DNA of 64,000 nucleotides from RGIG8244 sp045639325 (GCA_045639325.1 JAZUCU010000002.1:65684-129683), one strand, 5' to 3'. Positions 7,898-16,796 are shown, counted from the stretch's first letter. Numbers and translations are program-made. Notes: generated by a model not told the origin, from the letters alone.

Positions 7898-9141
7898 TGG
7901 AAGCAACTCTCAATGGCATCCAGTTTCACTTCTTTTTGACTGCCGTCCTTCATATCTTTCAACTGGCCGATGCCGCTGTCCAGTTCGTTGTCCCCGAGGA
8001 TCAAAACATATTCCGCTTTGATACGGTCCGCAGTACGCATCTGGGATTTCATACTCTTTGCTTCGTATTCCAGGAAGCAGGAGATTCCCTGATGACGCAG
8101 TTTCGCCGCCAGAACTTCCTGATATGCCATGGCACGTTCGCCAAGTGAAAGCAGGAACACTTTCGGTGTGACAACCGGCGGAACCGGTGCTTTCAGTGCA
8201 TCACGGACAATCAAAAGACGTTCCATACCGGCAGCAAAGCCAACACCCTGAATCGGTTTGGTTGAGCCAGGTGTCAACAGCTGATATCTGCCGCCGCCTG
8301 CGATCGCGTTCTGACCGCCCAATGCGGGGTGAGTCAGTTCAAAGACCGTGTGCACATAGTAGTCCAAACCGCGAACCAGTCTGGGTTCGACACGGAACGG
8401 AACATTCTGCGCAGTCAGAATATCGCAAACACGGTTGAAGTAATCTCTGGAATCCTGACCGAAGAGAGATGCGGCATCGGGTGCGGCATCAATGAACTTC
8501 TGGCAGCATTCCTGTTTGCAGTCAAGAATACGCCATACGTTTCTCTGGAGACGGTTGCGGCAATCTTCGCACATTTCATCAATGTGGGGAGCAAAATGTT
8601 CACGCAAAGCATTTTCCGCATCCTTGCGGTCTTCGGGAACGCCGCGGGTATTCAGCATCAGATTGGAACCGGAAATGCCAGCTTCTTCGAGGAAGTGAAG
8701 CAGCATGGCAATACATTCCGCATCCAGACCGGGAGAAACTTTACCTGCATTTTCAACACCAACCTGATGGAATTGTCTGCGGCGTCCGGCGGCCGGACGT
8801 TCCCCGCGGAACATGGGGCCCATATAAAATACACGTGTTTCCACACCATTCATTGCTTCTGTGCCGGAAAGTGCACGCATAACGCCTGCAGTCCCTTCCG
8901 GGCGGAGCGTCAGAGAACGTCCACCGCGGTCTTCAAAAGTATACATTTCTTTCTGAACGACTTCGGTTTCATTCCCCAAACCGCGCTGAAAGACTTCTGT
9001 AAACTCAAAGATCGGGGTGCGGATCTCACCGAATCCATAAAGAGAAAACACTTTACGGGCTGCCTGCTCAAGAAAGAGCCAGGAGTTGATTTCTTCCGGG
9101 AAGATATCGCCGGTTCCCGGAGGCGGCGCATTTTTTGCCAT
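7894..9141 (-). CDS. hisS: Histidyl-tRNA synthetase
   Basis: A class II synthetase of 415 residues that charges tRNA-His. The N-terminus carries PPPGTGDIFPEE and the motif 1 region GFGEIRTPIFE. Motif 2 contains LRPEGTAGVMRA and FYMGPMFRGERPAAGRRRQF. The histidine-specific HisA motif RGLDYYVHTVFE and the motif 3 region AGMERLL follow, and the C-terminal anticodon-binding domain spans roughly the last 95 residues. ATG at 9141 is the only sensible start. It lies 23 bp after the IHF/HU gene and overlaps the DAHP synthase gene by 4 bp. Confidence 0.97.
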   Translation of the reverse strand: MAKNAPPPGTGDIFPEEINSWLFLEQAARKVFSLYGFGEIRTPIFEFTEVFQRGLGNETEVVQKEMYTFEDRGGRSLTLRPEGTAGVMRALSGTEAMNGVETRVFYMGPMFRGERPAAGRRRQFHQVGVENAGKVSPGLDAECIAMLLHFLEEAGISGSNLMLNTRGVPEDRKDAENALREHFAPHIDEMCEDCRNRLQRNVWRILDCKQECCQKFIDAAPDAASLFGQDSRDYFNRVCDILTAQNVPFRVEPRLVRGLDYYVHTVFELTHPALGGQNAIAGGGRYQLLTPGSTKPIQGVGFAAGMERLLIVRDALKAPVPPVVTPKVFLLSLGERAMAYQEVLAAKLRHQGISCFLEYEAKSMKSQMRTADRIKAEYVLILGDNELDSGIGQLKDMKDGSQKEVKLDAIESCFQ

Positions 9142-9164
9142 GATTCTGTTACCTTCTTAATCTT

Positions 9165-9452
9165 TTATTTTACAAGTTGCGCAACACGGTCTTTCAACTC
9201 ACGACCGGCACGGAACTTGACAATTTTACGTTCAGGAATAGACACGGTTTCCTGGGGCCGTTTCGGGTTTCTGCCCTGACGGCTCTTCCGGGTCTGGATC
9301 TCAAACACCCCGAAATTTCTCAGTTCAATATCGCGGCCTTCTGCCAATTCATCCGCAATATAATCCAATGTCTTCTGCACAATTTCTGCAACTTTGTTCT
9401 GAATCAAACCGGTTTCCCCGGCTATCCGTACTACAAGATCGCGCTTTGTCAT
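9165..9452 (-). CDS. HU/IHF-family DNA-binding protein
   Basis: A small basic protein of 95 residues with the standard HU/IHF length. The helical N-terminus (MTKRDLVVRIAGETGL) is followed by the beta-arm region ELRNFGVFEIQTRKSRQGRN and then NPKRPQETVSIP, with the conserved arm-tip proline, and VKFRAGRELKDRV at the end. The 'RNFGVFE' and 'ARKGRNP'-like pattern is more like IHF than HU, but alpha and beta subunits cannot be told apart. It bends DNA in nucleoid organisation, replication and phage or promoter regulation. It sits between pgi (21 bp upstream) and hisS. Confidence 0.93.
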   Translation of the reverse strand: MTKRDLVVRIAGETGLIQNKVAEIVQKTLDYIADELAEGRDIELRNFGVFEIQTRKSRQGRNPKRPQETVSIPERKIVKFRAGRELKDRVAQLVK

Positions 9453-9473
9453 TATGATAATCCTCTTTTATGA

Positions 9474-11072
9474 TTATTTGACCGTATAGATCCAGCCTTT
9501 TGCATTGTCCCAGGCGCGGGAAATGCTGAATGTAAGATCGCGGCGGGCTGTATTCATTGCAAGTTTCGCAAGAATACCGTCAAGTTCAAATTCCTTATCA
9601 GCAAGATCAAGTTTCTGTGCAAATTCAGAGACAGTACCGGCGAAAGCGCCGAGTTTGGAAAGCTTGTCTTCCAGATCCGTCAACAGCTTGATCACATCTT
9701 TACTTGCCAGTTTGTATGCCTGAACGCCCGGCTGATGGAATGCATTGATATGAATGAATTCCGCATAAGCGGCAACCGCACGTTCATACAGCGCAATCAA
9801 CATACCCAGATTGAATTCATCCACCTTTTCCAAACGCATTTCAATCACGTTACGGTTCTTGTTGCGCAATGCGTTGGAGAGACCGATCATGAAGCCGTGC
9901 AGGTAGTCACCCATGGCAATACCCGGAGCGATCGGAGCTTTTGCCGCATCTTCGAGAACTTCGATAAAGGTCACAAAGAAGTCGTCGCGACCATCATTGA
10001 GCTGCTGAATGAATGCATGAGCGTCTGTACCGCCTTTGTTACCGAACACGTTCAAGCCCTGATTGACAACGTTGCCATCCAGGTCAAGTTCTTTACCGAG
10101 ACTTTCCATAACCAGCTGCTGGAGGTAACGGGACATGAGGATCAGGCGGTCGGAATAGGGAACGATGACCATATTGCGATCACCTTTGCCGGCACCAGCC
10201 ATGTACCACATAGCAGAAAGCATATATGCCGGATTGTTTGTGAAATCTGCGGTACGGGTCAATTCATCCATGTGACATGCACCGCTGAGGAACTTTTTGA
10301 AATCCACACCGGCAAGAGCGGCGGGGAGATGTCCGACAACACTGGTCACGCTGGTACGGCCGCCGATGGAGTCAGCCATATCAAAAACTTTGAGCCAGTT
10401 ATTTTTCTTTGCGAACATATCGAGTTCAGAGCCCTGCATGGTGATTGCGCAGGCATGTTTTGCAAAATCAACACCGGCTTCGGCATATTTTTCCATGCAG
10501 AAAATCATGTTATTCTTGGTTTCCTGTGTGCCGCCGGACTTGGAGATGTTGACGACCAATGTGGTTGCAGGATCGCAAACTTCAAACACGTCCATACCAC
10601 CTGCTGTATCGGTGTTGTCGAGGAAGTAAATCTTCAGATAACCATTGCGTTTGCAGTCGCAAAGTTCATTCCAGTAAGGACCATTGATTGCCATCTGAAC
10701 GAGCTGGGGACCGAGAGCGGAACCGCCGATACCGTTGATGATAGCACTCTGGAATTTTTCACCTTTGGAACCTTTGATGGCGCCGGAACGGATTGCTTCC
10801 ACAAACTCTTCAACATCAGCAAATTCCTGTCCGCCGGTATAAGCGGAACGATCGGTAAAGTGAGTGACCTTACGATTTTCATCCGGGTTCTTGATTTCGC
10901 CCAATTCGATTTTCTGCATTTCTGCATGTACGGCGGGAATTCTGGATTCGATTGCATTGAGATCGGTTTCCTGGAAATTCATTCCTGCGAAATTGACCTG
11001 AAAACCGGTTGTACCGTCAACATAAGTATACTTGTGACAGCGTTCGATCCATGCTTGCTGATTCAGAGACAT
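9474..11072 (-). CDS. pgi: Glucose-6-phosphate isomerase
   Basis: A protein of 532 residues that interconverts glucose 6-phosphate and fructose 6-phosphate. Visible elements are NGIGGSALGPQLVQ, the sugar-phosphate loop VVNISKSGGTQETKNN (SIS fold), FDMADSIGGRTSVTSVVGHL, a SLGKELD segment carrying the catalytic Glu region, NKGGTDAHAFIQQL with the catalytic His, and INAFHQPGVQAYK with the catalytic Lys near the C-terminus. It is a bacterial type slightly different from E. coli Pgi. It heads the minus-strand run with IHF/HU, hisS and DAHP synthase, under its own promoter at 11130-11157. Confidence 0.96.
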   Translation of the reverse strand: MSLNQQAWIERCHKYTYVDGTTGFQVNFAGMNFQETDLNAIESRIPAVHAEMQKIELGEIKNPDENRKVTHFTDRSAYTGGQEFADVEEFVEAIRSGAIKGSKGEKFQSAIINGIGGSALGPQLVQMAINGPYWNELCDCKRNGYLKIYFLDNTDTAGGMDVFEVCDPATTLVVNISKSGGTQETKNNMIFCMEKYAEAGVDFAKHACAITMQGSELDMFAKKNNWLKVFDMADSIGGRTSVTSVVGHLPAALAGVDFKKFLSGACHMDELTRTADFTNNPAYMLSAMWYMAGAGKGDRNMVIVPYSDRLILMSRYLQQLVMESLGKELDLDGNVVNQGLNVFGNKGGTDAHAFIQQLNDGRDDFFVTFIEVLEDAAKAPIAPGIAMGDYLHGFMIGLSNALRNKNRNVIEMRLEKVDEFNLGMLIALYERAVAAYAEFIHINAFHQPGVQAYKLASKDVIKLLTDLEDKLSKLGAFAGTVSEFAQKLDLADKEFELDGILAKLAMNTARRDLTFSISRAWDNAKGWIYTVK

Positions 11073-11129
11073 AATGTCTTTACCTTTCGTTTTATAAAAA
11101 ATAAGTGATAATACAACAATAACTTTGTT

Positions 11130-11157
11130 AATATAGCATAAAAAAGAAATTTTTCAA
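11130..11157 (-). promoter_or_regulatory. Promoter of pgi
   Basis: On the minus strand TTGAAA, a 16-bp spacer and TATATT lie about 58 bp upstream of the pgi start. The match is strong and the same form recurs across the window. Confidence 0.65.
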
Positions 11158-11197
11158 AGTCTTTTTCTGAAATAATAGAAAAACAGCCCGTTTCTAC

Positions 11198-11225
11198 TTG
11201 AAAATGCTTTTTATGATGATATATT
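11198..11225 (+). promoter_or_regulatory. Promoter of the AIDA/FG-GAP gene
   Basis: TTGAAA (11198-11203), 16 bp and TATATT (11220-11225). It is divergent from the pgi promoter and leaves a leader of about 35-40 nt before the chosen ATG at 11269. Confidence 0.6.
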
Positions 11226-11268
11226 GTAAATAATATTTATGGATAAAAAAATGAAAAAGGAATTTAAC

Positions 11269-13395
11269 ATGTACTACTATGTTTCAAGCGGTGTAATCAG
11301 CACAGGTATAACATTGAATAGAGATTCAATGTCCATCGTCTCCGGCGGGACAGCAAACAGCACGAAAATCAATATAGGCGGACACATGCACATCTCCTCC
11401 GGCGGGACAGCAAACAGCACGACCATCAATGGCGACGGCAACATGTACATCTCCTCCGGCGGGACAGCGAACAGCACGATCATCAATTACTACGGCGACA
11501 TGCACATCTCCTCCGGCGGGACGGCAAACAGCACGACCATCAATAGAGGCGGATACATGGACATCGACTCCGGCGGTGTGGCGAACAGCACGACCATCAA
11601 TTACGACGGCTACATGAACATCTCCTCCGGCGGGGTGGCAAATAGTACGACGATCAATTCCAGCGGCTTCATGGACATCTTCTCCGGCGGGACGGCGAAC
11701 AGCACGGCCATCAATTCCGGCTACATGTACATCTCCTCCGGCGGGGTGGCAAATAGTACGACGATCAATTCCAGCGGCTTCATGTTCATCTACTCCGGCG
11801 GGGTGGCAAACAGCACGACCATCAATTCCGGCGGTTGGATGTACATCGACTCCGGCAGTGTGGCAAACAGCACGATCATCAATTCCGGCGGTGACATGAA
11901 CATCTCCTCTGGCGGGGGGGCAAACAGCACGACGATCTATTCCGATGGCTACATGTACATTTGGTCCGGCGGGGTGGCGAACAATACGACGATCAATTCC
12001 AGAGGCTCCATGTACATCGGCCCCGGCGGTACACATCGCGGCAGTTTACAGATCAAATCCGGTGCAGTTGTCTCTGCTTATTCCGGCGGAATCATCGACT
12101 TTACCGTTGCAGACCGGACAAGTGCCGATGATTATTTGATCAATGATCTTTCTTTGATCAAAGGTATACCGACTTATACCATCACTGTTTCGGAAGATCA
12201 GGAAGCAGGGACTTACAAATTGGCACAAGGTGCATCTGCATTGAATGGAACTATTTCCATTTGCACTGAAGATACCTGTTTCGGTTCATTGACGGTCAAC
12301 GGTGATGTTTTGACGGTCAATGGTATAACTTATGATCTGAACAATGTGGATGGTGATTTGACGTTGACAATAAATGATCAAAACAATATTGTATCTCAAC
12401 CACAATACGCTGCAGGTAACATTGGTGGTATCGGTGGAATTATTGAGATAACAAGTTCCGGTTCCGGATATCTTCATAACCGATTCGTAAAAATAGAAAT
12501 CGCCGGAACTATTGATCCGGAATCCTGGGAACTGGCAGGTGCCGGGGACTTCAATAAGTCCGGAACCGATGGTTTGCTTTGGATTGAAAAGAATACCGGA
12601 TATGTTTATGTGCAGAACGATTTGACAAACTTTAATGAAGTCAATAACAAGTCCAACTGTCTCGGTGTACTCGGTGATGGATACAGTATTCTCGGCACCG
12701 GCGACTTTACCGGAACGGGCATTGACGGCGTAATCATGCAAGGCCCGGCATTCGGTGATGCTTCCGTCTCTCTCAACTACGGATTGCCCATCTGGGGACG
12801 GGAAGCCGATGGAACCACATTCGCCGGATGGCTGGGCGCTCTCGTCAACACCTGGCAGCCCGGCGATGCCTTGAAAGGTGATACAGCTGACCTTGCCGAC
12901 ATCAATGCAAAAAATTACATGTATGAAGTCATCTCGGTCGGTGACTACAATGGCGACGGAGTAGATGATGTGATGTTGCAGAACATCATGCCGAAGACGG
13001 TCGATGGTGTTACAATCACAGGTTCCGGTGACGTCTTCACCTTCCTGACGGGTGACATGGATGCAGTCAAGGCGGGTGCAAGTCCGACCGTTGCCTACGC
13101 CGGTTGCGCTACCGACGGATGGGAAATCATGGGATCCGGCGACTTTGACGGTGACGGCATTGATGATGTCCTGTTGTCCGATGGTACCGGTGTTGCCGGT
13201 TGGCAGATGGCGAATGGCCAACGCTTTGAAAATCAATGGTTCGGCAATCTTGGAGCAACCGAAGAAATTGTCGGAATCACGGATTTGAACAATGACGGCA
13301 CGGATGACATTCTTATCCTGAACGCCGCGACGGACACATATTCCGGCTGGTTGGTGAAGGATGGCGCAATCACCGGATCCCTTGCCCTTGCATAA
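11269..13395 (+). CDS. AIDA-repeat protein with C-terminal FG-GAP/VCBS-like repeats
   Basis: A protein of 708 residues from the chosen start. Residues about 20-265 are 13 tandem repeats of 19 residues of the form MxISSGGxANSTTINxxG, the AIDA/adhesin-type beta-solenoid repeat. Residues about 415-700 hold five Ca-binding-like FG-GAP motifs, for example VGDYNGDGVDDVML and SGDFDGDGIDDVLL, the pattern found in surface and matrix proteins. There is no classical signal peptide: the protein begins MYYYVSSGVISTG. The ATG at 11269 has AAGGA 7 bp upstream; the in-frame ATGs at 11239 and 11251 lack a good Shine-Dalgarno. There is no autotransporter barrel at the C-terminus. A cell-surface or secreted adhesin role is inferred. 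Confidence 0.75.
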   Translation: MYYYVSSGVISTGITLNRDSMSIVSGGTANSTKINIGGHMHISSGGTANSTTINGDGNMYISSGGTANSTIINYYGDMHISSGGTANSTTINRGGYMDIDSGGVANSTTINYDGYMNISSGGVANSTTINSSGFMDIFSGGTANSTAINSGYMYISSGGVANSTTINSSGFMFIYSGGVANSTTINSGGWMYIDSGSVANSTIINSGGDMNISSGGGANSTTIYSDGYMYIWSGGVANNTTINSRGSMYIGPGGTHRGSLQIKSGAVVSAYSGGIIDFTVADRTSADDYLINDLSLIKGIPTYTITVSEDQEAGTYKLAQGASALNGTISICTEDTCFGSLTVNGDVLTVNGITYDLNNVDGDLTLTINDQNNIVSQPQYAAGNIGGIGGIIEITSSGSGYLHNRFVKIEIAGTIDPESWELAGAGDFNKSGTDGLLWIEKNTGYVYVQNDLTNFNEVNNKSNCLGVLGDGYSILGTGDFTGTGIDGVIMQGPAFGDASVSLNYGLPIWGREADGTTFAGWLGALVNTWQPGDALKGDTADLADINAKNYMYEVISVGDYNGDGVDDVMLQNIMPKTVDGVTITGSGDVFTFLTGDMDAVKAGASPTVAYAGCATDGWEIMGSGDFDGDGIDDVLLSDGTGVAGWQMANGQRFENQWFGNLGATEEIVGITDLNNDGTDDILILNAATDTYSGWLVKDGAITGSLALA
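11329..12065 (+). repeat. Tandem 57-bp coding repeat, about 13 copies
   Basis: Each unit is 57 bp (19 codons) with a near-constant core CCGGCGGG(A/G)(C/T)GGC and AGCACGACCATCAAT; one unit (near 11700-11720) is a codon shorter. The repeats are in frame and code for the AIDA solenoid, so copy number can change without frameshift. Several copies are almost identical in DNA, which suggests recent duplication or gene conversion. Confidence 0.9.
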
Positions 13396-13411
13396 GAGAT
13401 TTTTTCTGTAA

Positions 13412-13448
13412 TCGCACAAGGTTATCCGCTTTGGATGACTTTGTGCGA
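13412..13448. terminator. Strong hairpin after the AIDA/FG-GAP gene
   Basis: Sixteen bases (TCGCACAAGGTTATCC) pair with their near-perfect complement around a GCTTT loop, with G-T wobbles only. The flanks also show TTTTTCTGT and ACAGAAAAA inverted arms. There is no U-run directly after the stem on either strand, so it may be a weak or factor-assisted terminator. Confidence 0.45.
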
Positions 13449-13478
13449 GAAAAAAACAGAAAAAGTATATATCCGGGG

Positions 13479-13506
13479 TTGAATTTTTTAAGAAATACGA
13501 TAAATT
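13479..13506 (+). promoter_or_regulatory. Candidate promoter of proA
   Basis: TTGAAT, 16 bp, TAAATT, about 42 bp before the proA start. The -10 is weaker than others in the window. Confidence 0.4.
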
Positions 13507-13547
13507 ACCATATTGTATATATCCTACTAAAAAATTAACCGGAGCAG

Positions 13548-14840
13548 ATGACTCTTATGAGCGAAAATATGAATCAAAATCCTGCCGATCTGCAGAAAGC
13601 GATGCTTGAGATCGGAGAACAGGCAAAAGCGGCAGCCCGTGTTCTGGCAACTGCAACGACTGCGGATAAAAATAATTGGCTCAATGCAATGGCGGATGCG
13701 CTCGATTCCTCCACGGATGCCATTATCAATGCCAATAAGATCGATATGGAAAACGGAAAGAAAAATGGCCTTTCTGATGCCATGCTCGACCGTCTGCTTT
13801 TGACTCCGGAACGTATTCATGCTATCGCAGATGCCGTCCGCCATGTTGTGACGCTTGACGATCCGGCGGGCAAGGTCCTTTCTACAACAACACGTCCCAA
13901 TGGTTTGCGTATTGATAAAGTTTCCGTGCCCATCGGTGTGATCGGAATCATCTACGAATCCCGCCCGAATGTTACGGTGGATGCCGCCACCTTGTGCTTG
14001 AAAGCCGGTAATGCAGTCATTCTCCGCGGTGGTTCGGAAGCGATCCATTCCAATCTGGCATTGGCAGAATGTATTTCCAAAGCAGCGATTGCCAAAGGTA
14101 TGCCCGTTGGTGCGGTTCAGGTATTGCCCTGGACAACCCGCGAAGCCGTTGGCATCATGCTGAAAATGGATAATTATCTGAATTTGATCATTCCCCGGGG
14201 CGGTGAACGTTTGATCCGTACCGTGGTGGAACAGAGCACCATTCCGGTAATCAAACATTATAAAGGTGTTTGCCACATTTTTGTGGATAAAGTGTGTGAT
14301 TTTGACCGTGCGCTGGAAATCATCGAGAACGCAAAATGTCAACGTCCCGGCGTTTGCAATGCGCTGGAAACGTTGTTGATCCATAAAGATGCAGCGGCGG
14401 AATTTCTCCCCCGTATTGTGAAACATCTCCGTGACCGCAAAGTGGAATTGCGCGGCTGTGCAGAATGTTGCAAACTGGCAGGGAATGATGTCGTTGCCGC
14501 AAGCGAAGATGATTGGTATGCGGAATATCTGACATTGATCCTGGCAGTACGTATTGTGGATGACGTGAATGCAGCAATGGATCATATCAATCATTATGGT
14601 TCCGGCCACAGTGATTGTATTCTTACGACGGACATGGAAACGGCTGAACTCTTCCTCAATGGGGTCGATTCTTCTTCCGTCTATGTCAATGCATCGACCC
14701 GGTTTACCGATGGCGGCGAATTCGGCATGGGTGCAGAAATCGGAATCAGTACGGATAAACTTCATGCCCGCGGGCCGATGGGGTTGCCGGAACTGACAAC
14801 ATACAAATACAAAGTATACGGAAGCGGACAGATCCGCTGA
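13548..14840 (+). CDS. proA: Gamma-glutamyl phosphate reductase
   Basis: A protein of about 430 residues, typical for ProA, which reduces gamma-glutamyl phosphate to the semialdehyde in proline synthesis. Visible are PVGVIGIIYESRPNVTVDA-like sequence (VPIGVIGIIYESRPN), LKAGNAVILRGGSEA, IPRGGERLI, VIKHYKGVCH, and the catalytic Cys in CQRPGVCNALETLL. The C-terminus has ASTRFTDGGEFGMGAEIGIS and ARGPMGLPELTTYKY. The start is uncertain among ATGs at 13548, 13557 and 13569: the GGAG at 13541 is rather close to the first. No proB lies next to it; mtaB follows after 54 bp. Confidence 0.96.
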   Translation: MTLMSENMNQNPADLQKAMLEIGEQAKAAARVLATATTADKNNWLNAMADALDSSTDAIINANKIDMENGKKNGLSDAMLDRLLLTPERIHAIADAVRHVVTLDDPAGKVLSTTTRPNGLRIDKVSVPIGVIGIIYESRPNVTVDAATLCLKAGNAVILRGGSEAIHSNLALAECISKAAIAKGMPVGAVQVLPWTTREAVGIMLKMDNYLNLIIPRGGERLIRTVVEQSTIPVIKHYKGVCHIFVDKVCDFDRALEIIENAKCQRPGVCNALETLLIHKDAAAEFLPRIVKHLRDRKVELRGCAECCKLAGNDVVAASEDDWYAEYLTLILAVRIVDDVNAAMDHINHYGSGHSDCILTTDMETAELFLNGVDSSSVYVNASTRFTDGGEFGMGAEIGISTDKLHARGPMGLPELTTYKYKVYGSGQIR

Positions 14841-14894
14841 GAGTTTTTTATAAGTAGTAATGATATAAAGCAAGATCAAGGCGAAGTAGTATTT

Positions 14895-16211
14895 ATGACA
14901 CGCAAGACCGCCGCAGTCCTTACGTTGGGATGCCGATTGAATCAGGCAGATTCTGCACTTTTATCGGGCAGACTTCAGCGTATGGGGTTCGAAATCGTGG
15001 ATGCCAATGCATCCGTCAGTCCCAATGTTATTGTTGTTAACTCCTGTGCAGTTACAGCAGTGGCAATGAAAAAATCACTTCAGGCATTACGGAGTATCCG
15101 TGCTGAAAATCCGCAGTCGTTTCTGGTATTTACGGGTTGCGGCGCTGAAGTGGCGGAAAAAACATTAAAGAACAGTGATCTGGCAGATCTTCTGATCCTG
15201 AATGAGAAAAAACGGGATCTGGAATATTTGCTGCCGCGTCACCTGGCATATCTGGAGTTGACTTCCAAACAAGGCAATGATCAGCCGGATGATATGACGG
15301 TATTCCGTGAAAATGTGAATTCCCTTTTCCCGTTCCGCAGTCGTGCCACATTGAAAATTCAGGATGGCTGTTCCAACTCCTGCTCTTATTGTATCGTGCC
15401 GAAACTGCGCGGTCCGGAACGGAGTCGTGATTTTGCAGAAACGCTGGCGGACTTCCGTAATATGGTCGAACAGGGCTTCCAGGAAATTGTACTGTCCGGA
15501 GTCAATCTCTGTTCTTATCACTGCGGAAAAGAAAACCTTGCCACCCTGCTCCGTGCCTTCCTGGAAGTACCGGGCAACTGGCGTATCCGCCTTGGTTCCC
15601 TGGAACCGGGCAAAGTCCTGCCGGAAGTTTTGAAAGTGATGGCGGAATCCGGAAACCGTATTTGCCATTTTCTGCACATGCCGCTGCAGCATGGTGCGGA
15701 TACCATTCTGCAGGCAATGAATCGTCATTGTTTCACTGCGGAATATGCGGAATATGTCAAACTGGCTCGTGAACTGATGCCGGATATTCACATTGGCACA
15801 GACCTGATTGTTGGCTTCCCCGGCGAAACGGAAAAACTCTTTGAAGAATCCTTCGAATTCATCAAGAGCATGAATTTTGCCAATATTCATGTATTTCCCT
15901 TCTCTCCCCGCCCGGGTACGGCTGCGGAATCCATGCAGATCAACAGTACTCGCGAACAGGTGGAAGCCCGCCTTGAAAAGCTCAAGGAATACAAAACAGC
16001 AGCTGCCGCCGACTTTATTAAAGCCCAGGTTGGAAAAACGGAAGATGTATTGGTCGAACTTCGCCGCAGTCCTGAATTATGGGAAGGCTGGTCCGGCAAT
16101 TATATCAAGACCCGTATTGCCTGCAAAGAAGATCTTTCCCGCAAGCTGGTGAAAGTCCGTTTTGCAAAAGTGTTGAGCACTGGAGAAATGGCATCCTATC
16201 CGGCGGAATAA
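14895..16211 (+). CDS. mtaB: MtaB-like tRNA methylthiotransferase (radical SAM)
   Basis: A protein of 438 residues of the methylthiotransferase family. The N-terminal UPF0004 domain has TLGCRLNQADS and VVNSCAVT, plus GCGAEVAE, which carry the three cysteines of the auxiliary cluster. The radical SAM motif is CSNSCSYCIVPKLRG around residue 160, and LQHGADTIL and GTDLIVGFPGE follow. The GCRLNQ form points to MtaB, which adds the 2-methylthio group to t6A37 in tRNA, rather than MiaB or RimO. The C-terminal TRAM domain is short. It follows proA and is probably co-transcribed. A strong terminator follows. Confidence 0.9.
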   Translation: MTRKTAAVLTLGCRLNQADSALLSGRLQRMGFEIVDANASVSPNVIVVNSCAVTAVAMKKSLQALRSIRAENPQSFLVFTGCGAEVAEKTLKNSDLADLLILNEKKRDLEYLLPRHLAYLELTSKQGNDQPDDMTVFRENVNSLFPFRSRATLKIQDGCSNSCSYCIVPKLRGPERSRDFAETLADFRNMVEQGFQEIVLSGVNLCSYHCGKENLATLLRAFLEVPGNWRIRLGSLEPGKVLPEVLKVMAESGNRICHFLHMPLQHGADTILQAMNRHCFTAEYAEYVKLARELMPDIHIGTDLIVGFPGETEKLFEESFEFIKSMNFANIHVFPFSPRPGTAAESMQINSTREQVEARLEKLKEYKTAAAADFIKAQVGKTEDVLVELRRSPELWEGWSGNYIKTRIACKEDLSRKLVKVRFAKVLSTGEMASYPAE

Positions 16212-16233
16212 AAACAGCCGCAAAAATAGAAAG

Positions 16234-16280
16234 AAACGCTGAATCGATTCTGTTACAGGAATTGATCCGGCGTTTTTTTT
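16234..16280 (+). terminator. Rho-independent terminator of proA-mtaB
   Basis: A 16-bp imperfect stem (AAACGCTGAATCGATTC with its complement, G-T wobbles and one A-C mismatch) closes a 7-nt loop and is followed by eight Ts. Confidence 0.8.
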
Positions 16281-16580
16281 ATCAAAAAAATTCACATAAT
16301 CCAACCTGATATTCACAAAAAAAATGCAGGTTTTATCAAAATAAATTTTCAAAATTGATGAAAAACCCTAAAAAAAGCACTTTTTTTTGAAAAAAAATGA
16401 AAAAAATCGCATATTTTTGTTTTTAGCTATTGTTTTTTTGATAAAACGTGTCATAATTAACATGGAGTGGCAATTGGTCTTCGGCAAATGAGTCGCAGAT
16501 TGCCGTGAAAAACGTTGTTGTCCGGATAAATGTTGTTTTTGGTCTCCGGTCAGTGAAAAAATTAAAGGTTAGACAGTAAA
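16281..16580 (+). other. AT-rich gap and probable cold-shock leader
   Basis: This 300-bp stretch holds no gene. Its first half is A/T homopolymer-rich. From about 16460 the sequence becomes mixed (GGAGTGGCAATTGGTCTTCGG onward is balanced in composition) and leads into the csp gene, so it may be a structured 5' leader of about 120 nt. Long leaders that refold at low temperature are known for cspA-type genes; no specific structure is claimed here. Confidence 0.4.
16430..16457 (+). promoter_or_regulatory. Candidate promoter of the cold-shock gene
   Basis: TTGTTT, 16 bp, CATAAT (five of six to consensus). It would give a leader of about 115-120 nt before the ATG at 16581. Confidence 0.35.
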
Positions 16581-16796
16581 ATGGCGGAAAGAGAACGCGG
16601 AAAAGTAAAGTGGTTCAACAATTCTAAAGGCTATGGCTTTATTGAAAGAGCCCAGGGAGATGACATCTTCGTTCATTACAGTGCGATCCAGTCTGAAGGT
16701 TACCGTTCTTTGAAAGATGGTCAGGCAGTCGAGTACACTGTATCCCAGGGAGCAAAAGGTTTGCAGGCAGAAGAAGTTGTCGCTGTCGAGGACTGA
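16581..16796 (+). CDS. CspA-family cold-shock protein
   Basis: A protein of 71 residues with the complete cold-shock domain. It has both RNA-binding motifs, RNP1 as KGYGFIER and RNP2 as DIFVHYSAI, together with GKVKWFNNSKG at the N-terminus. Proteins of this family bind single-stranded RNA or DNA and act as RNA chaperones or antiterminators. It stands alone between the mtaB terminator and its own terminator. Whether it is cold-induced or constitutive cannot be told, though the long leader is suggestive. Confidence 0.95.
   Translation: MAERERGKVKWFNNSKGYGFIERAQGDDIFVHYSAIQSEGYRSLKDGQAVEYTVSQGAKGLQAEEVVAVED

Noticed and set aside
7898..7906. TTG at 7906 as start of the DAHP synthase
   Set aside because: The ATG at 7897 gives the standard ATGA overlap with hisS and a normal N-terminus.
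11329..12065. A CRISPR or non-coding satellite array
   Set aside because: The 57-bp units are in frame, lack unique spacers and encode AIDA repeats within one protein. The 108-bp units at 37507-38073 are likewise coding.
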